A stretch of DNA of 64,000 nucleotides from Buttiauxella izardii (lineage in GTDB: Bacteria; Pseudomonadota; Gammaproteobacteria; Enterobacterales; Enterobacteriaceae): positions 24,384 to 88,383 of the forward strand of contig NZ_QZWH01000008.1 in NCBI RefSeq assembly GCF_003601925.1. Reading direction: 5' to 3'. This document shows positions 33,935-48,343 of the stretch, in pieces. Every line of letters starts with the position of its first letter. Within the stretch, counting starts at the first letter, position 1. The position numbers and the translations under genes were made by a program. The notes under the pieces were generated by a model. The model worked only from the letters and a program-made list of their open reading frames with translations. It was not told the origin of the DNA and ran no database searches.

Positions 33935-35302
33935 TTATTTCTTCACCGGACGCTGCCAACCCGGGATATGTTTTTGCTTCACGCGGCTGATAACCAGTTC
34001 ATCTTCACCCACGTTACGCGTGACTGTCGTGCCCGCGCCAATCGTCGCGCCACGTTCAATAGTGACCGGCGCAACCAGCTGGCTGTCGGAGCCAACAAAC
34101 ACATCATCACCGATGATGGTTTTGAATTTGTTCGCGCCATCGTAGTTACAGGTGATGGTGCCCGCGCCGATGTTCACGTTGTCGCCAATTTCGGCGTCGC
34201 CCAGGTAGCTCAGGTGGCCTGCTTTAGAGCCTTTGCCGAGACGCGCTTTTTTCATTTCGACGAAGTTGCCGACGTGTGCGCCTTCCGCCAGTTCCGCACC
34301 TGGGCGCAGACGAGCGAACGGGCCGATGGTGCAAGCGCTGGCGAGCGTTGAATCTTCAACAACGGTGTACGGGCTGATTTCGCAGTCATCGCCAATCACG
34401 CTGTTTTTAATCACGCAGCCGGTGCCGATTTTTACGCGGTTCCCCAACGTCACTGAACCTTCAATAATGACATTAGTATCAATTTCAACATCACGCCCGT
34501 GGGTCAGTTCGCCACGCAGGTCGAAACGAGCCGGGTCGCGCAGCATAACGCCCGCCAGCAGCAGTTTATCGGCCTGTTCTGTTTGGTAGACGCGCTCCAG
34601 ACGGGAGAGTTGCAGACGGTTATTCACGCCTTCAACTTCGCTTAAACGATCCGGGTGAACGGCGGTGATTTCACGGCCTTCCTGATGCGCCAGCGCGATA
34701 ATGTCGGTGATATAAAATTCGCCCTGCGCATTGTTGTTATCGAGTTTCGACAACCAACGTTTCAGATCCGCGCCATTCGCCACCAGAATCCCGGTGTTGA
34801 TTTCGTCAATTTTGCGCTGCTCTTCAGTCGCGTCTTTATGCTCAACAATGCCAACGACTTTGCCGTTCTCACGAGCAATACGGCCATAGCCGGTTGGATC
34901 GTCGAGTTTTACGGTCAGCAAACCAATGCCGCCCTGCGGTTTGGCATCACGCAGGCGCTGGAGAGATTCGACGGAAATCAGCGGCACATCGCCGTAAAGC
35001 ATCAGAATGTCTTCATCATCGGCAAAGAAAGGTGCCGCTTGCTGCATCGCATGACCGGTGCCCAACTGTTCCGCCTGCAACACCCAGTTTAGGGAATCAT
35101 CGCTTAGCGTGTTTTTGAGCAAATCGCCGCCGTGGCCATAAACCAGATGCACGCGTTGTGCGCCTAAATTATTCGCCGCATCAATGACATGCTGAACCAT
35201 TGGTTTCCCGGCAAGGGTATGTAACACCTTCGGGAGGTCTGAATACATGCGGGTCCCTTTGCCTGCGGCTAGGATAACCACGCTCATCGCACTGTTTGAC
35301 AT
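33935..35302 (-). CDS. glmU: Bifunctional N-acetylglucosamine-1-phosphate uridyltransferase / glucosamine-1-phosphate acetyltransferase
   Basis: Makes UDP-GlcNAc for peptidoglycan and LPS in two steps. The 455 aa are one less than E. coli. The N-terminal uridyltransferase (about 1-229) has the nucleotide-binding [18 protein letters not shown] and EINTGI. The C-terminal left-handed beta-helix (about 250-455) shows hexapeptide repeats and the acetyltransferase segment [23 protein letters not shown] 35300-35302 is preceded by CAGGA. glmS lies downstream in the same direction. Confidence 0.97.
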   Translation of the reverse strand: MSNSAMSVVILAAGKGTRMYSDLPKVLHTLAGKPMVQHVIDAANNLGAQRVHLVYGHGGDLLKNTLSDDSLNWVLQAEQLGTGHAMQQAAPFFADDEDILMLYGDVPLISVESLQRLRDAKPQGGIGLLTVKLDDPTGYGRIARENGKVVGIVEHKDATEEQRKIDEINTGILVANGADLKRWLSKLDNNNAQGEFYITDIIALAHQEGREITAVHPDRLSEVEGVNNRLQLSRLERVYQTEQADKLLLAGVMLRDPARFDLRGELTHGRDVEIDTNVIIEGSVTLGNRVKIGTGCVIKNSVIGDDCEISPYTVVEDSTLASACTIGPFARLRPGAELAEGAHVGNFVEMKKARLGKGSKAGHLSYLGDAEIGDNVNIGAGTITCNYDGANKFKTIIGDDVFVGSDSQLVAPVTIERGATIGAGTTVTRNVGEDELVISRVKQKHIPGWQRPVKK

Positions 35303-35641
35303 ACGCGTCCTGACTTAAATTTGTGAGTGAAGTAAAACGATTTCACGTTGAAAATTCTACATATTTTGCAACAAAAAACGCGATGCTTAAAAAACAGGCT
35401 TTACCGGCATTTTTTGATTGCTCATGCGCTCAATTGTAGGTGGATAAGCTCGGAAAAAGTACTTCTGAAATGACAAAAGCCATAGTTCTCTAAGCATTAG
35501 CACTTCTTTTCATACGGAAACAAAGCCACCTCATGCATTTTCCTGGTTCGTGTTTTAAAAACCGACCTTTGTGACAAACATAAAAGAAACAATGTTTCAT
35601 TTTTATACATAATGACGCTGACATTGATAAGGAGAATAAAA
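35303..35641. other. glmU / pectate lyase divergent intergenic region
   Basis: 339 bp, AT-rich, without a gene. The left part should hold the glmU promoters. The right part holds a KdgR operator (35583-35601), a half CRP motif (TTTGTGACAAACA) just before it, and the AAGGAG ribosome-binding site of the pectate lyase gene. Confidence 0.75.
35583..35601 (+). promoter_or_regulatory. KdgR operator upstream of the PL9 pectate lyase
   Basis: AAAGAAACAATGTTTCATT differs from the KdgR consensus (AATGAAACANTGTTTCATT) at a single position and is centred about 50 bp before the start codon, where a repressor would block transcription or its start. Confidence 0.8.
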
Positions 35642-37819
35642 ATGGCGTCAAAAATACCTCTGGCTCTCACGCTTTGCGGTGCAGCTTTATCGCTACCGGC
35701 AACCGCACAGCAACAACCCACATGGCATGCGATTGCATTTGGGCAATCAACAGATATTAACTTTTCATCCAACGTATTGCCTGAAAAAGTCGGCGTGAAT
35801 AACGTCACCATTGATGGCAAAAAACTGACTACAGCTGATACCGCCGATCTCTCTAAACCCATCACCATTGAAAGCCGTGGCGGCAAAATTGCGAACTCTC
35901 ACGATGGATTAACGTTCTTTTATACCGCACTGCCCGCCAGTGAGAATTTTGTTTTACAGGCAACGGTGACCGTCGATCAATTTGGCCCTGAAAACGGTGC
36001 CAAACCCGCCGCGCAGGAAGGGGCAGGTTTGCTGGTGAGGGATGTATTGGGCAACCCGCGCCAGGAGCCGCTGAAAGAGGGATATGAAGAGTTCCCGGCG
36101 GCATCAAATATGGTGATGAACGCCCTTATGACGCAGGATAAAAAAGATGCGTCGCGCGTCAAAATGCAGGCAATCGCTCGCGATGGCATTACGCAGCCGT
36201 GGGGAAATACCGGCTCAACGATTTCACGTAAAAGCTATCAGGAAGCCGTTGATCTCAGTAAAACGCCAACTTTCCGCATGAAGCTCGAGCGCACTAATGA
36301 AGGTTTTGTCACTTCATGGGCTCCAGCCGGAAGCGAGGCATGGGTTTCTGAGAATGTGAAACGCGCCGATATCATCAATGTTCAGAACAAAAACCAGTAT
36401 TACGTCGGCTTCTTTGCATCGCGTAATGCCAAAATCACCGTCAGCGATGCCTCACTGGAAACGAGTGCAGCACAAACGGTCGCCTCTGCTCCGTTCGTCC
36501 CTAAAGAGTGGCCGGTAATGATGCAAATTGCTTCGCCACAAAAGAGTTCCACCAGCGAATATGTGGTGCAAGCGCGCGCAAACTATGACGGCAATTTCAC
36601 GGTGCGTCAGGATGAAGTTGTGATCGGTCAGGAAAAAGTGGCAAAAGCGGGGGAAATGTTCTCTTTGCCGACCACGCTGAAAGAGCAAAACAGCTTTACC
36701 GTGACTTTTACTCCCACCAGCGGAAACGACCAAAAACCAGTCAGCCAAAGCTTTGACGTTGTGAAGGTCAAAAACGTGAATGGCGCAACGTTGTATGCCG
36801 ATCCCAATGGCGTATTAAGCAATCAGGGTACAAAAGAGGCACCGTTAGATTTGGCCAGTGCCATTTCGCTCGTCCAACCTGGCGGAAAAATTATCCTGAA
36901 TAGTGGTGAGTATCCGCAAACCACGATCCCAACAATCGACAGCGGTTTAAAAGGCAAACTCAAAACTCTGGAAGCTGACGGGAAAGCGGTGATTCACGGT
37001 TTGCTGCTCGATGGTAACTACTGGAATATTAAAGGTATTGAAGTCACCGATAAGAGCCTGAGGGTGCAGGGCAGCCATAACCTTATCGAAAATGTTGTGG
37101 CCTATAAAAATGACGACACCGGGATTCAGATTTCTTCTCCTGCGGATGTCGGCCGCCCGCTATGGGCAAGCTACAACCGGGTTGTGAACTCGGAATCCTT
37201 CAGCAATGAAGACTCGGGCAAAATCAACGCTGATGGCTTTGCGGTAAAAATGCGTGTCGGCGAGGGCAACCGTCTTGAAGGTTGTTACGCTCACGACAAT
37301 ATTGATGATGGTTATGACCTGTTCAACAAGATTGAAGACGGTGCCAATGGCGTTGTGGTGATCGAGAATTCAATTGCCCGTAATAACACCAGCAACGGCT
37401 TCAAACTCGGTGGGGAAGGGCAGCCGGTCGCGCATGAAATCCACAACAGCGTGGCAATTGGCAACCATCTTGATGGCTTTACCGATAACTTCAATCCTGG
37501 TGCGCTGGTGGTGACGAACAACGTCGCAGTTGATAACCAACGCTTTAACTACATCTTCCGCCCAAGCCCTTATGGCAGTGCGGAAACCCAGGGAAAGTTC
37601 ACGGATAACATTTCGCTACGAAGCGTTGAAGGCAAATACGACGATGCGATTTCCGGGCGCGTGGACACCAGTAACTACTTTATTCGTGATGGTAAAACTG
37701 AAAACAACGAAGGGAAGCAATTGAGTGTTAAGGATTATCAGTCTTTGACGTTGCCAGAGCCTTTGCAACGTAATGCCGATGGTTCATTTAAAACCGGTGA
37801 GTTTCTGACGAAACAGTAA
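35642..37819 (+). CDS. pelX: Periplasmic PL9-family exopolygalacturonate lyase (PelX-like)
   Basis: Pectate lyase of polysaccharide lyase family 9, resembling Dickeya PelX, which releases unsaturated digalacturonate from oligogalacturonides. It has 725 aa with a signal peptide MASKIPLALTLCGAALSLPA cleaved after ATA (about residue 22). An N-terminal beta-sandwich-like region (about 30-290, with EGAGLLVRD and SRKSYQEAVDLSKTPTFRMK) precedes a beta-helix (about 385-690). The PL9 signature NGFKLGG contains Lys588, equivalent to the catalytic Brønsted base, and DDGYDLF contributes calcium ligands. ATG 35642 follows AAGGAG. Exo-type action in the periplasm is inferred from homology. It is single-gene and has its own terminator. 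Confidence 0.82.
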   Translation: MASKIPLALTLCGAALSLPATAQQQPTWHAIAFGQSTDINFSSNVLPEKVGVNNVTIDGKKLTTADTADLSKPITIESRGGKIANSHDGLTFFYTALPASENFVLQATVTVDQFGPENGAKPAAQEGAGLLVRDVLGNPRQEPLKEGYEEFPAASNMVMNALMTQDKKDASRVKMQAIARDGITQPWGNTGSTISRKSYQEAVDLSKTPTFRMKLERTNEGFVTSWAPAGSEAWVSENVKRADIINVQNKNQYYVGFFASRNAKITVSDASLETSAAQTVASAPFVPKEWPVMMQIASPQKSSTSEYVVQARANYDGNFTVRQDEVVIGQEKVAKAGEMFSLPTTLKEQNSFTVTFTPTSGNDQKPVSQSFDVVKVKNVNGATLYADPNGVLSNQGTKEAPLDLASAISLVQPGGKIILNSGEYPQTTIPTIDSGLKGKLKTLEADGKAVIHGLLLDGNYWNIKGIEVTDKSLRVQGSHNLIENVVAYKNDDTGIQISSPADVGRPLWASYNRVVNSESFSNEDSGKINADGFAVKMRVGEGNRLEGCYAHDNIDDGYDLFNKIEDGANGVVVIENSIARNNTSNGFKLGGEGQPVAHEIHNSVAIGNHLDGFTDNFNPGALVVTNNVAVDNQRFNYIFRPSPYGSAETQGKFTDNISLRSVEGKYDDAISGRVDTSNYFIRDGKTENNEGKQLSVKDYQSLTLPEPLQRNADGSFKTGEFLTKQ

Positions 37820-37835
37820 AACGTTCAGGCGAAAA

Positions 37836-37867
37836 AAATGCCAGTCAGGGAAACCTGGCTGGCATTT
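37836..37867 (+). terminator. Terminator between pelX and atpC
   Basis: AAATGCCAGTCAGG and CCTGGCTGGCATTT (one G-T pair) form a 14-bp stem with a short loop; it separates the convergent pelX and atp operon and may act in both directions. Confidence 0.85.
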
Positions 37868-37885
37868 GTCTTTTCAAGCAGGTAG

Positions 37886-38305
37886 TTACATCGCTTTTCT
37901 GGTCAACTCGATAACGCGAAGTTTCGCGATCGCTTTAGCCAGTTCAGCAGAAGCCTGAGCGTAGTCCACATCACCGTGGGAACTGTGGATGCGCTCTTCC
38001 GCTTTACGCTTCGCTTCAAGAGCTCGAGCTTCGTCGAGATCCTGGCCGCGAATTGCAGTATCGGCCAGCACGGTAACCGTGCCAGGTTGCACTTCCAACA
38101 CACCACCGGACAGGTAGATATACTCTTCTTGTCCGTGTTGTTTAACGATGCGGATCATACCAGGCTTAATGGCGGTGAGCAGCGGGGCGTGGCCAGGGAA
38201 AATACCCAGCTCACCTTCGCTACCCGTTACCTGGATCTTCTCGACCAGACCGGAGAACATTTGGCTCTCCGCGCTGACGACGTCCAGGTGATAAGTCATT
38301 GCCAT
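37886..38305 (-). CDS. atpC: ATP synthase F1 subunit epsilon
   Basis: Inhibitory/rotor subunit of F1; 139 aa as in E. coli. An N-terminal beta-sandwich (about 1-85; [21 protein letters not shown] in two overlapping parts) binds gamma and the c-ring. The C-terminal two-helix hairpin (about 90-139, [17 protein letters not shown]) can extend into F1 to inhibit ATP hydrolysis. Last gene of the atp operon, 20 bp after atpD. Confidence 0.98.
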   Translation of the reverse strand: MAMTYHLDVVSAESQMFSGLVEKIQVTGSEGELGIFPGHAPLLTAIKPGMIRIVKQHGQEEYIYLSGGVLEVQPGTVTVLADTAIRGQDLDEARALEAKRKAEERIHSSHGDVDYAQASAELAKAIAKLRVIELTRKAM

Positions 38306-38325
38306 GTCACCCTCCGATTAAGGCG

Positions 38326-40600
<2,275 letters not shown>

Positions 40601-40650
40601 GAGCTTCTCCTCAATGCCTTGCGGCTTGCCCTAAGACAAGCCGCCAGACT

Positions 40651-42192
40651 TTACCAGGACTGAGTTGCTTTGAAGGAATCGAGGATGCCTTTCAGCTTGC
40701 CTTCGATTTCGTCGTTATAGCCACCAGATTGGTTGATTTCTTGCATCAGTGGAGCATGGTCACGGTCAACGTAAGCCAGCAGAGCGGCTTCGAAGCTACC
40801 GATTTTAGCCAGTTCCACATCTTCGAGGTAACCACGTTCAGCAGCGAACAGAACCAGAGACTGCTGCGCAACAGACATCGGCGCATATTGTTTCTGTTTC
40901 AAAAGCTCGGTCACTTTTTGACCGTGGCTCAACTGCTTACGGGTCGCGTCGTCAAGGTCAGATGCAAATTGAGAGAACGCAGCAAGTTCACGATACTGTG
41001 CCAGAGCGGTACGGATACCACCGGACAGTTTTTTCATGATCTTGGTCTGAGCAGCACCACCAACACGGGATACGGAGATACCCGGGTTAACCGCAGGACG
41101 AATACCGGCGTTAAACAGGTTGGATTCCAGGAAGATCTGACCATCGGTAATAGAAATTACGTTAGTCGGAACGAACGCGGAAACGTCACCAGCTTGAGTT
41201 TCGATAATCGGCAGAGCAGTCAGGGAACCGGTTTGACCTTTCACTTCACCTTTAGTGAATGCTTCAACGTATTCGGCGTTAACACGCGCAGCACGTTCCA
41301 GCAGACGGGAGTGAAGATAGAAAACGTCGCCTGGGTAAGCTTCACGACCTGGTGGACGACGAAGCAGCAGGGAAATCTGACGGTAAGCAACAGCCTGTTT
41401 AGACAGGTCATCATAAACGATCAGTGCGTCTTCACCACGGTCACGGAAGTATTCACCCATTGCGCAGCCGGAGTACGGTGCCAGGTATTGCAGTGCAGCA
41501 GATTCTGATGCAGTTGCAACAACAACGATGGTGTTTGCCAGTGCGCCGTGCTCTTCCAGTTTACGAACCACGTTAGAAATGGTGGACGCTTTCTGGCCGA
41601 TAGCCACATAGATACATTTGATGCCGGAATCACGCTGGTTGATGATGGCATCAATCGCCAGAGCTGTTTTACCAGTCTGACGGTCACCGATGACCAATTC
41701 ACGCTGGCCACGACCGATTGGGATCATGGCATCAACGGATTTGTAGCCTGTCTGCACAGGTTGGTCTACGGATTGACGTTCGATAACGCCAGGTGCGATC
41801 GCTTCAACAGCGGAGAAGCCGTCATGCTCCAGTGGACCTTTACCGTCAACAGGTGCACCCAAGGTGTTCACCACACGGCCCAGCAGGCCACGGCCTACCG
41901 GTACTTCAAGAATACGGCCAGTACACTTAACTTTCATGCCTTCGGCAAGGTCAGCGTACGGACCCATTACTACTGCACCTACAGAGTCGCGCTCGAGGTT
42001 CAGTGCAATGGCGTAACGGTTTCCCGGAAGGGAAATCATCTCACCCTGCATTACATCGGCCAGGCCGTGTACGCGGATGATACCGTCACTTACAGAAACG
42101 ATTGTACCTTCGTTGTGAGCCTCGCTCACAACACTGAACTGAGCAATGCGCTGCTTGATCAGTTCGCTGATTTCGGTGGAATTCAGTTGCAT
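40651..42192 (-). CDS. atpA: ATP synthase F1 subunit alpha
   Basis: Non-catalytic nucleotide-binding subunit of F1; 513 aa as in E. coli. Walker A is GDRQTGKT (about 169-176), the arginine finger lies in [23 protein letters not shown] region (given in part), and the C-terminal helical domain is complete. The N-terminus [16 protein letters not shown] binds the delta subunit. Lies 12 bp after atpH. Confidence 0.98.
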   Translation of the reverse strand: MQLNSTEISELIKQRIAQFSVVSEAHNEGTIVSVSDGIIRVHGLADVMQGEMISLPGNRYAIALNLERDSVGAVVMGPYADLAEGMKVKCTGRILEVPVGRGLLGRVVNTLGAPVDGKGPLEHDGFSAVEAIAPGVIERQSVDQPVQTGYKSVDAMIPIGRGQRELVIGDRQTGKTALAIDAIINQRDSGIKCIYVAIGQKASTISNVVRKLEEHGALANTIVVVATASESAALQYLAPYSGCAMGEYFRDRGEDALIVYDDLSKQAVAYRQISLLLRRPPGREAYPGDVFYLHSRLLERAARVNAEYVEAFTKGEVKGQTGSLTALPIIETQAGDVSAFVPTNVISITDGQIFLESNLFNAGIRPAVNPGISVSRVGGAAQTKIMKKLSGGIRTALAQYRELAAFSQFASDLDDATRKQLSHGQKVTELLKQKQYAPMSVAQQSLVLFAAERGYLEDVELAKIGSFEAALLAYVDRDHAPLMQEINQSGGYNDEIEGKLKGILDSFKATQSW

Positions 42193-42204
42193 GCTCCAGT
42201 CCCC

Positions 42205-42738
42205 TTAAGACTGCAAGACGTCTGTCAGGCGATCCAGACGGCCGCGTACGCTGCCATCAATGACCATATCACCCGCACGGATGATGACACCCGCCATTAC
42301 AGACTTATCGATTTTGCAATTCAGCTTAACTTTGCGTGACAGACGTTTTTCCATCGCGGCGCTGATTTTCGAAAGCTGGGCTTCGTTTAATGCGCTAGCA
42401 GAAGTCACTTCGACTTCAACCGTAGCCTCGCGGGCTGCACGCAGTTGAACGAATTGCTCAAGAACATCAGGAAGAACCTTTAAACGACCGTTTTCAGCCA
42501 TCACCTTAATCAGGTTCTGGCCGTTGGCGTCTAACTGGTCACCACAAATAGAGATAAACGACTGAGAGAGCGTTTCCGGTGCTAAAGCGCCGGAGAGAAG
42601 CTCTGCCATTTGTTCGTTTTTAGACACCTCGGCAGCGAAAGCTAGCATAGATTGCCAGTTATCAATGCTTTGGTGTTCGACGGCAAAGTCAAAAGCTGCT
42701 TTGGCGTAGGGGCGAGCTACAGTTACAAATTCAGACAT
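42205..42738 (-). CDS. atpH: ATP synthase F1 subunit delta
   Basis: Stator subunit joining F1 alpha to the b dimer; 177 aa as in E. coli. The N-terminal helical bundle ([16 protein letters not shown]) and C-terminal segment ([20 protein letters not shown]) are family signatures. Spaced 14 bp from atpF and 12 bp from atpA. Confidence 0.97.
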   Translation of the reverse strand: MSEFVTVARPYAKAAFDFAVEHQSIDNWQSMLAFAAEVSKNEQMAELLSGALAPETLSQSFISICGDQLDANGQNLIKVMAENGRLKVLPDVLEQFVQLRAAREATVEVEVTSASALNEAQLSKISAAMEKRLSRKVKLNCKIDKSVMAGVIIRAGDMVIDGSVRGRLDRLTDVLQS

Positions 42739-42752
42739 CAGCCCCTCCCTCC

Positions 42753-43223
42753 TTACAGTTCAGCGACCAGTTTATCAACGATGTCGCTGTTAGCAGCTTC
42801 ATCCACGGAACGTTCGATTATCTTCTCGGCACCGGCAATTGCCAGCAGAGCCACTTGCTTACGCAGTTCTTCACGAGCGCGTTTACGCTCTGCGTCGATT
42901 TCTGCCTGAGCCTGTGCAACGATTTTCTCACGTTCCTGCTCTGCCTCGGTTTTAGCTTCATCAAGGATCTGTGAACGGCGTTTGTTAGCCTGCTCGATGA
43001 TCACCTGAGCTTCCGCTTTGGCTTTTTTCAGCTGGTCGGTCGCGTTGGCCTGTGCAAGGTCAAGGTCCTTTTTGGCACGTTCTGCAGAAGAGAGGCCATC
43101 AGCAATTTCTTGTTGACGCTTCTCGATGGCAGCCATAATCGGCGGCCATACGTACTTCATGCAGAACAGAACAAACAGGACAAACGCGATGGCCTGGCCG
43201 AGGATTGTTGCGTTAAGATTCAC
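42753..43223 (-). CDS. atpF: ATP synthase FO subunit b
   Basis: Peripheral stalk subunit; 156 aa as in E. coli. A single N-terminal membrane helix ([20 protein letters not shown], about 7-26) is followed by a long, charged amphipathic helix that dimerises as a coiled coil. The start codon is GTG (43221-43223), as in E. coli. Confidence 0.98.
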   Translation of the reverse strand: MNLNATILGQAIAFVLFVLFCMKYVWPPIMAAIEKRQQEIADGLSSAERAKKDLDLAQANATDQLKKAKAEAQVIIEQANKRRSQILDEAKTEAEQEREKIVAQAQAEIDAERKRAREELRKQVALLAIAGAEKIIERSVDEAANSDIVDKLVAEL

Positions 43224-43273
43224 AGCACAATGCCTCTTTGTTAGTTAACGTTCTGATATTGCTTATTATATTA

Positions 43274-43542
<269 letters not shown>

Positions 43543-43572
43543 TCAGTTAAAACACAGTAGTGGTAAGTAAAA

Positions 43573-44780
<1,208 letters not shown>

Positions 44781-45398
44781 GGCGTTTCCTAACTCCTGCT
44801 CCCTTCGGGGTATGTCGCGCTGGTATAAAACTGCCTTTACGACTTTGAGTCAAGCCTCAAAAAGCGAGCAAATTATACGGTGCGGCCCCGTGATTTCAAA
44901 CAATAAGTAGCAAAAAGGTGAACAAATGTTTAAATTTTTTCCGACGCAGTTATTTTTAAACTTTTCAGGAATAACGGATATTTTCCTAAAAAGTGCAATC
45001 AACCGAAATAGCCGCCTGGTAAAGCGTGCACCAGATCACAAATCAAACATCTCATGACGATTATGCATTTGTCTGTCTCATAAAGTGCGAAACACAGATG
45101 CCTGATAAATAAGCTGATTACTGCCTAGTCTATTTAAAACAACCTGAAACATCATAAAAACAATCAATTGACATTTTTATTAAAATTTTAACAACTGCCC
45201 GCACTTGAAAAGGACGAAATATTTAGCAGGGTTATATTTTCAAGGTTTACTACTTTCAAAACAGATATTGCATTCAGCGTTAACATCCATGTAGTAAACG
45301 GTTAAATCATCGTTAAATGTAACCAGAGGTTTCAGTCATTTCCCCTTGTATTTTTAACCTTAAAGACACAATCCTTTTTCGCCTTTTTTTGATAAATA
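44781..45398. other. atpI-rsmG intergenic region
   Basis: 618 bp without a credible coding frame. The first 120 bp hold the atp operon promoter; the remainder is strongly AT-rich with many A/T runs, and I see no further gene. An equally long gap exists in E. coli. Confidence 0.8.
44872..44899 (-). promoter_or_regulatory. atp operon promoter
   Basis: On the minus strand -35 TTGAAA, 16-bp G+C-rich spacer, -10 TATAAT, about 90 bp before atpI, with an A+T-rich upstream side. Matches the known E. coli atp promoter layout. Confidence 0.85.
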
Positions 45399-46022
45399 TT
45401 AAGTTTTGTTTGGCTTAATCATCACCAAATGACGTTCACCATCCAGTTCTGGCACCTGCAAACGGATAACTTCTTCAACGCTAAATTCAGCAGGTAATGC
45501 GGCGATTTCATCATCCGGGCGCAAACCTTTGAGCGCATAGAAACGACCATTCTCTGCGGGCAGGTGCTTACACCAGGTCACCATATCGGTCATGGAAGCA
45601 AATGCACGGCTGATCACCCCATCAAATGGCGGCTCTGCCGGGAACTCTTCCACACGGCTTTGCACTGGCGTGATGTTTTCGAGATGCAATTCATGCTGAA
45701 CCTGGCGCAGGAAACGAACTCGCTTACCCAGGCTATCCAATAGCGTGAAATGCGAGTCAGGACGCACAATCGCCAACGGAATCCCCGGCAAACCAGGTCC
45801 TGTGCCCACATCGATAAAACGCGAACCCTGTAAGTGCGGCTCGACGACGATACTGTCGAGAATATGGCGCACCAACATGTCTTCAGGAAGACGCACGGAG
45901 GTCAGGTTATACGCCTTGTTCCATTTGTGGAGCAGTTCAACATAGCCCACCAGCTGTTGTTTCTGGTTTTCTGGCAGCGTAATGCCTGCGCTTTCCAGCA
46001 GGCGATTCAGTTTGTTAAGCAC
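45399..46022 (-). CDS. rsmG: 16S rRNA (guanine-527-N7)-methyltransferase
   Basis: SAM-dependent methyltransferase (GidB) that modifies G527 in the streptomycin-binding region of 16S rRNA. The 207 aa from the GTG at 46020-46022 match E. coli exactly in length. The SAM motif [17 protein letters not shown] lies at about residues 70-86, and HILDSIVV and SRAFAS are conserved. It lies downstream of mnmG, beyond a hairpin with T-run (46040-46067). Confidence 0.96.
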   Translation of the reverse strand: MLNKLNRLLESAGITLPENQKQQLVGYVELLHKWNKAYNLTSVRLPEDMLVRHILDSIVVEPHLQGSRFIDVGTGPGLPGIPLAIVRPDSHFTLLDSLGKRVRFLRQVQHELHLENITPVQSRVEEFPAEPPFDGVISRAFASMTDMVTWCKHLPAENGRFYALKGLRPDDEIAALPAEFSVEEVIRLQVPELDGERHLVMIKPNKT

Positions 46023-46039
46023 GGCGGTCAATACCCATC

Positions 46040-46067
46040 AAAAAAACGGGCCAGGTATTCCTGGCCC
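46040..46067 (-). terminator. Terminator/attenuator between mnmG and rsmG
   Basis: On the minus strand GGGCCAGG, AATA loop, CCTGGCCC, then G and seven T: a textbook intrinsic terminator 14 bp past the mnmG stop and before the co-directional rsmG. Confidence 0.88.
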
Positions 46068-46080
46068 TGAAATATATAAA

Positions 46081-47970
46081 TCAGGCGCTACGGCGTAGCA
46101 GGCCTTGTTTTTTTAACCAGACCAGCAGAATGGAAATCGCCGCTGGTGTTACCCCTGATATGCGCGATGCCTGCCCGATCGAGACCGGTTTGTGATCGTT
46201 AAGTTTGGCGATCACTTCGTTAGAAAGCCCGCTAACCTGGCGGTAATCTAACGTTGCAGGTAGCAACGTGTTCTCGTTACGTTGCTGTTTTTCAATCTCT
46301 TCTTGCTGACGCGCAATGTAACCTTCGTATTTGACCTGAATTTCCACCTGCTCAGCAGACTGTGGATCCTCAAGCCCCGGTGCAAACACCGACAATTGCA
46401 TCATTTCAGCATAGGTCATTTCTGGGCGACGCAGCAATTCTTCGCCATTGGCTTCACGAGACAACGGCGCGCTGAGTTTCGCGTTCACTTCTTCGACGCT
46501 TTCAGAATGCGGATGCAGCCAGATGTCTTTCAGACGTTGGCGCTCAAGCTCAATGCTTTCCAGCTTCTCGTTAAAGCGTGCCCAACGAGCGTCGTCCACC
46601 AGCCCCATTTCACGGCCAGCGGCGGTTAAACGTAGATCGGCATTGTCTTCGCGCAGCATCAGGCGGTATTCAGCACGCGAGGTAAACATGCGGTACGGTT
46701 CTTTGGTGCCGAGAGTGCAAAGATCGTCAACCAGTACGCCCAGATAGGCTTGATCACGACGTGGCGCCCAGCCTTCTTTTTCGGCGGAGAAACGTGCGGC
46801 GTTCAGACCTGCAAGCAGACCTTGAGCAGCGGCTTCTTCATAACCGGTGGTGCCGTTGATCTGTCCGGCAAAGAACAGGCCCTGGATATATTTGCTTTCC
46901 AGCGTCGGCTTGAGGTCACGAGGATCGAAGAAATCGTATTCGATGGCATAGCCAGGGCGCACGATCTTCGCATTTTCCATGCCTTCCATTGAACGGACGA
47001 TTTGCATCTGCACGTCAAACGGCAGGCTGGTGGAGATGCCGTTCGGGTAGATTTCGTTGCTGGTTAAGCCTTCAGGCTCCAGGAAGATTTGGTGCTGGTT
47101 ACGGTCAGCAAAACGCATCACTTTGTCTTCGATTGACGGGCAGTAACGTGGCCCAATCCCTTCGATAACGCCTGCATACATCGGGCTGCGATCGAGGTTG
47201 TTACGAATGACGTCGTGCGTTTTTTCGTTGGTGTGCGTGATGTAACACGGTACTTGCGCAGGATGCTGGTTCACATTCCCCATGAACGAGAACACCGGCA
47301 TTGGGTTATCGCCATGCTGTTGCGCAAGTACGCTGAAATCGATGGTGCGAGCGTCGATACGCGGTGGTGTACCGGTTTTCAGGCGGCTAACACGTAATGG
47401 CAATTCACGCAGACGGCGTGAAAGCGAAATGGACGGTGGATCACCCGCACGGCCACCGCTGTAGTTATCCAGTCCGATATGAATTTTTCCGTCCAGGAAT
47501 GTCCCGACGGTCAGCACCACGGATTTTGCACGGAACTTCAGACCCATTTGCGTAACAGCGCCAACCACACGATCGTTCTCGACAATCAGATCTTCAACAG
47601 CCTGCTGGAAGATCATCAGATTGGGCTGGTTTTCCAGAGCCGTACGTACCGCCTGGCGATACAGCACACGGTCTGCCTGAGCACGAGTTGCCCGAACCGC
47701 AGGCCCTTTGCTGGCGTTTAGTATTCTAAACTGGATACCTGCATGGTCGATAGCTTTGGCCATCAAACCGCCCAGTGCGTCCACTTCTTTAACCAGATGT
47801 CCCTTGCCAATACCGCCGATTGCCGGGTTACAGGACATTTGTCCAAGCGTGTCGATATTGTGAGTCAAAAGAAGGGTTTGTTGGCCCATCCGTGCAGCGG
47901 CCATTGCAGCCTCGGTGCCTGCATGACCCCCGCCAATGATGATGACGTCAAAAGGATCTGGATAAAACAT
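46081..47970 (-). CDS. mnmG: tRNA uridine 5-carboxymethylaminomethyl modification enzyme MnmG
   Basis: FAD-dependent partner of MnmE (encoded at 10046) in wobble-uridine modification. The 629 aa equal E. coli. The FAD-binding [17 protein letters not shown] (about 13-29) and the central catalytic-cysteine region near [12 protein letters not shown] and QADRVLYRQ are present; the C-terminal helical domain binds MnmE and tRNA. It adjoins oriC, so its transcription leads away from the origin. Confidence 0.98.
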   Translation of the reverse strand: MFYPDPFDVIIIGGGHAGTEAAMAAARMGQQTLLLTHNIDTLGQMSCNPAIGGIGKGHLVKEVDALGGLMAKAIDHAGIQFRILNASKGPAVRATRAQADRVLYRQAVRTALENQPNLMIFQQAVEDLIVENDRVVGAVTQMGLKFRAKSVVLTVGTFLDGKIHIGLDNYSGGRAGDPPSISLSRRLRELPLRVSRLKTGTPPRIDARTIDFSVLAQQHGDNPMPVFSFMGNVNQHPAQVPCYITHTNEKTHDVIRNNLDRSPMYAGVIEGIGPRYCPSIEDKVMRFADRNQHQIFLEPEGLTSNEIYPNGISTSLPFDVQMQIVRSMEGMENAKIVRPGYAIEYDFFDPRDLKPTLESKYIQGLFFAGQINGTTGYEEAAAQGLLAGLNAARFSAEKEGWAPRRDQAYLGVLVDDLCTLGTKEPYRMFTSRAEYRLMLREDNADLRLTAAGREMGLVDDARWARFNEKLESIELERQRLKDIWLHPHSESVEEVNAKLSAPLSREANGEELLRRPEMTYAEMMQLSVFAPGLEDPQSAEQVEIQVKYEGYIARQQEEIEKQQRNENTLLPATLDYRQVSGLSNEVIAKLNDHKPVSIGQASRISGVTPAAISILLVWLKKQGLLRRSA

Positions 47971-48343
47971 GGTACTGCCTCACGGTTTTGCAAATGGGGG
48001 ATGACTGATTCCCGGGGTTGGCGATTCTAACTTAACTTTAGCCTTTCGAGAAAGTATCGGGATCGTCGGTAATTAAAAGAAGATCTTTTTTATTTAAAGA
48101 TCTCTTTATTATGATCTCTTATTAGGATCGGCATGTTCTGTGGATAACCGCTTTTATGGCAAAGAGATCAATCGATTAAGGAGGATCGTTAGCTGTGAAT
48201 GATCGGTGATCCCAGAACGTATAAGCTGGGATCAAAAGTGATAGTTATGCACAACTCAAAAAGTGAACAGGAGTTGTTATTGGGATAACTACTGCTTAAC
48301 CCAAGGTTTTAAGCATACTTATACACAGACAAAAGTCAGATCT
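47971..48343. other. mnmG-mioC intergenic region containing oriC
   Basis: 373 bp without genes; nearly all of it is the replication origin described separately, plus mnmG promoter sequence on the left. Confidence 0.9.
48055..48330. other. oriC: Chromosomal replication origin oriC
   Basis: The duplex-unwinding element has three 13-mers: GATCTTTTTTATT (48082-48094), GATCTCTTTATTA (48099-48111) and GATCTCTTATTAG (48113-48125). DnaA boxes follow: R1 TGTGGATAA (48139-48147, reverse), R2 TTATGCACA (48245-48253), R3 TTGGGATAA (48280-48288, reverse, weak) and R4 TTATACACA (48319-48327). An IHF-like site ATCAATCGATTA (48167-48178) lies between R1 and R2. About ten GATC sites are packed into 48061-48235 for Dam/SeqA control. 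Order and spacing match E. coli oriC. R4 is TTATACACA here rather than the E. coli TTATCCACA. Confidence 0.95.
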
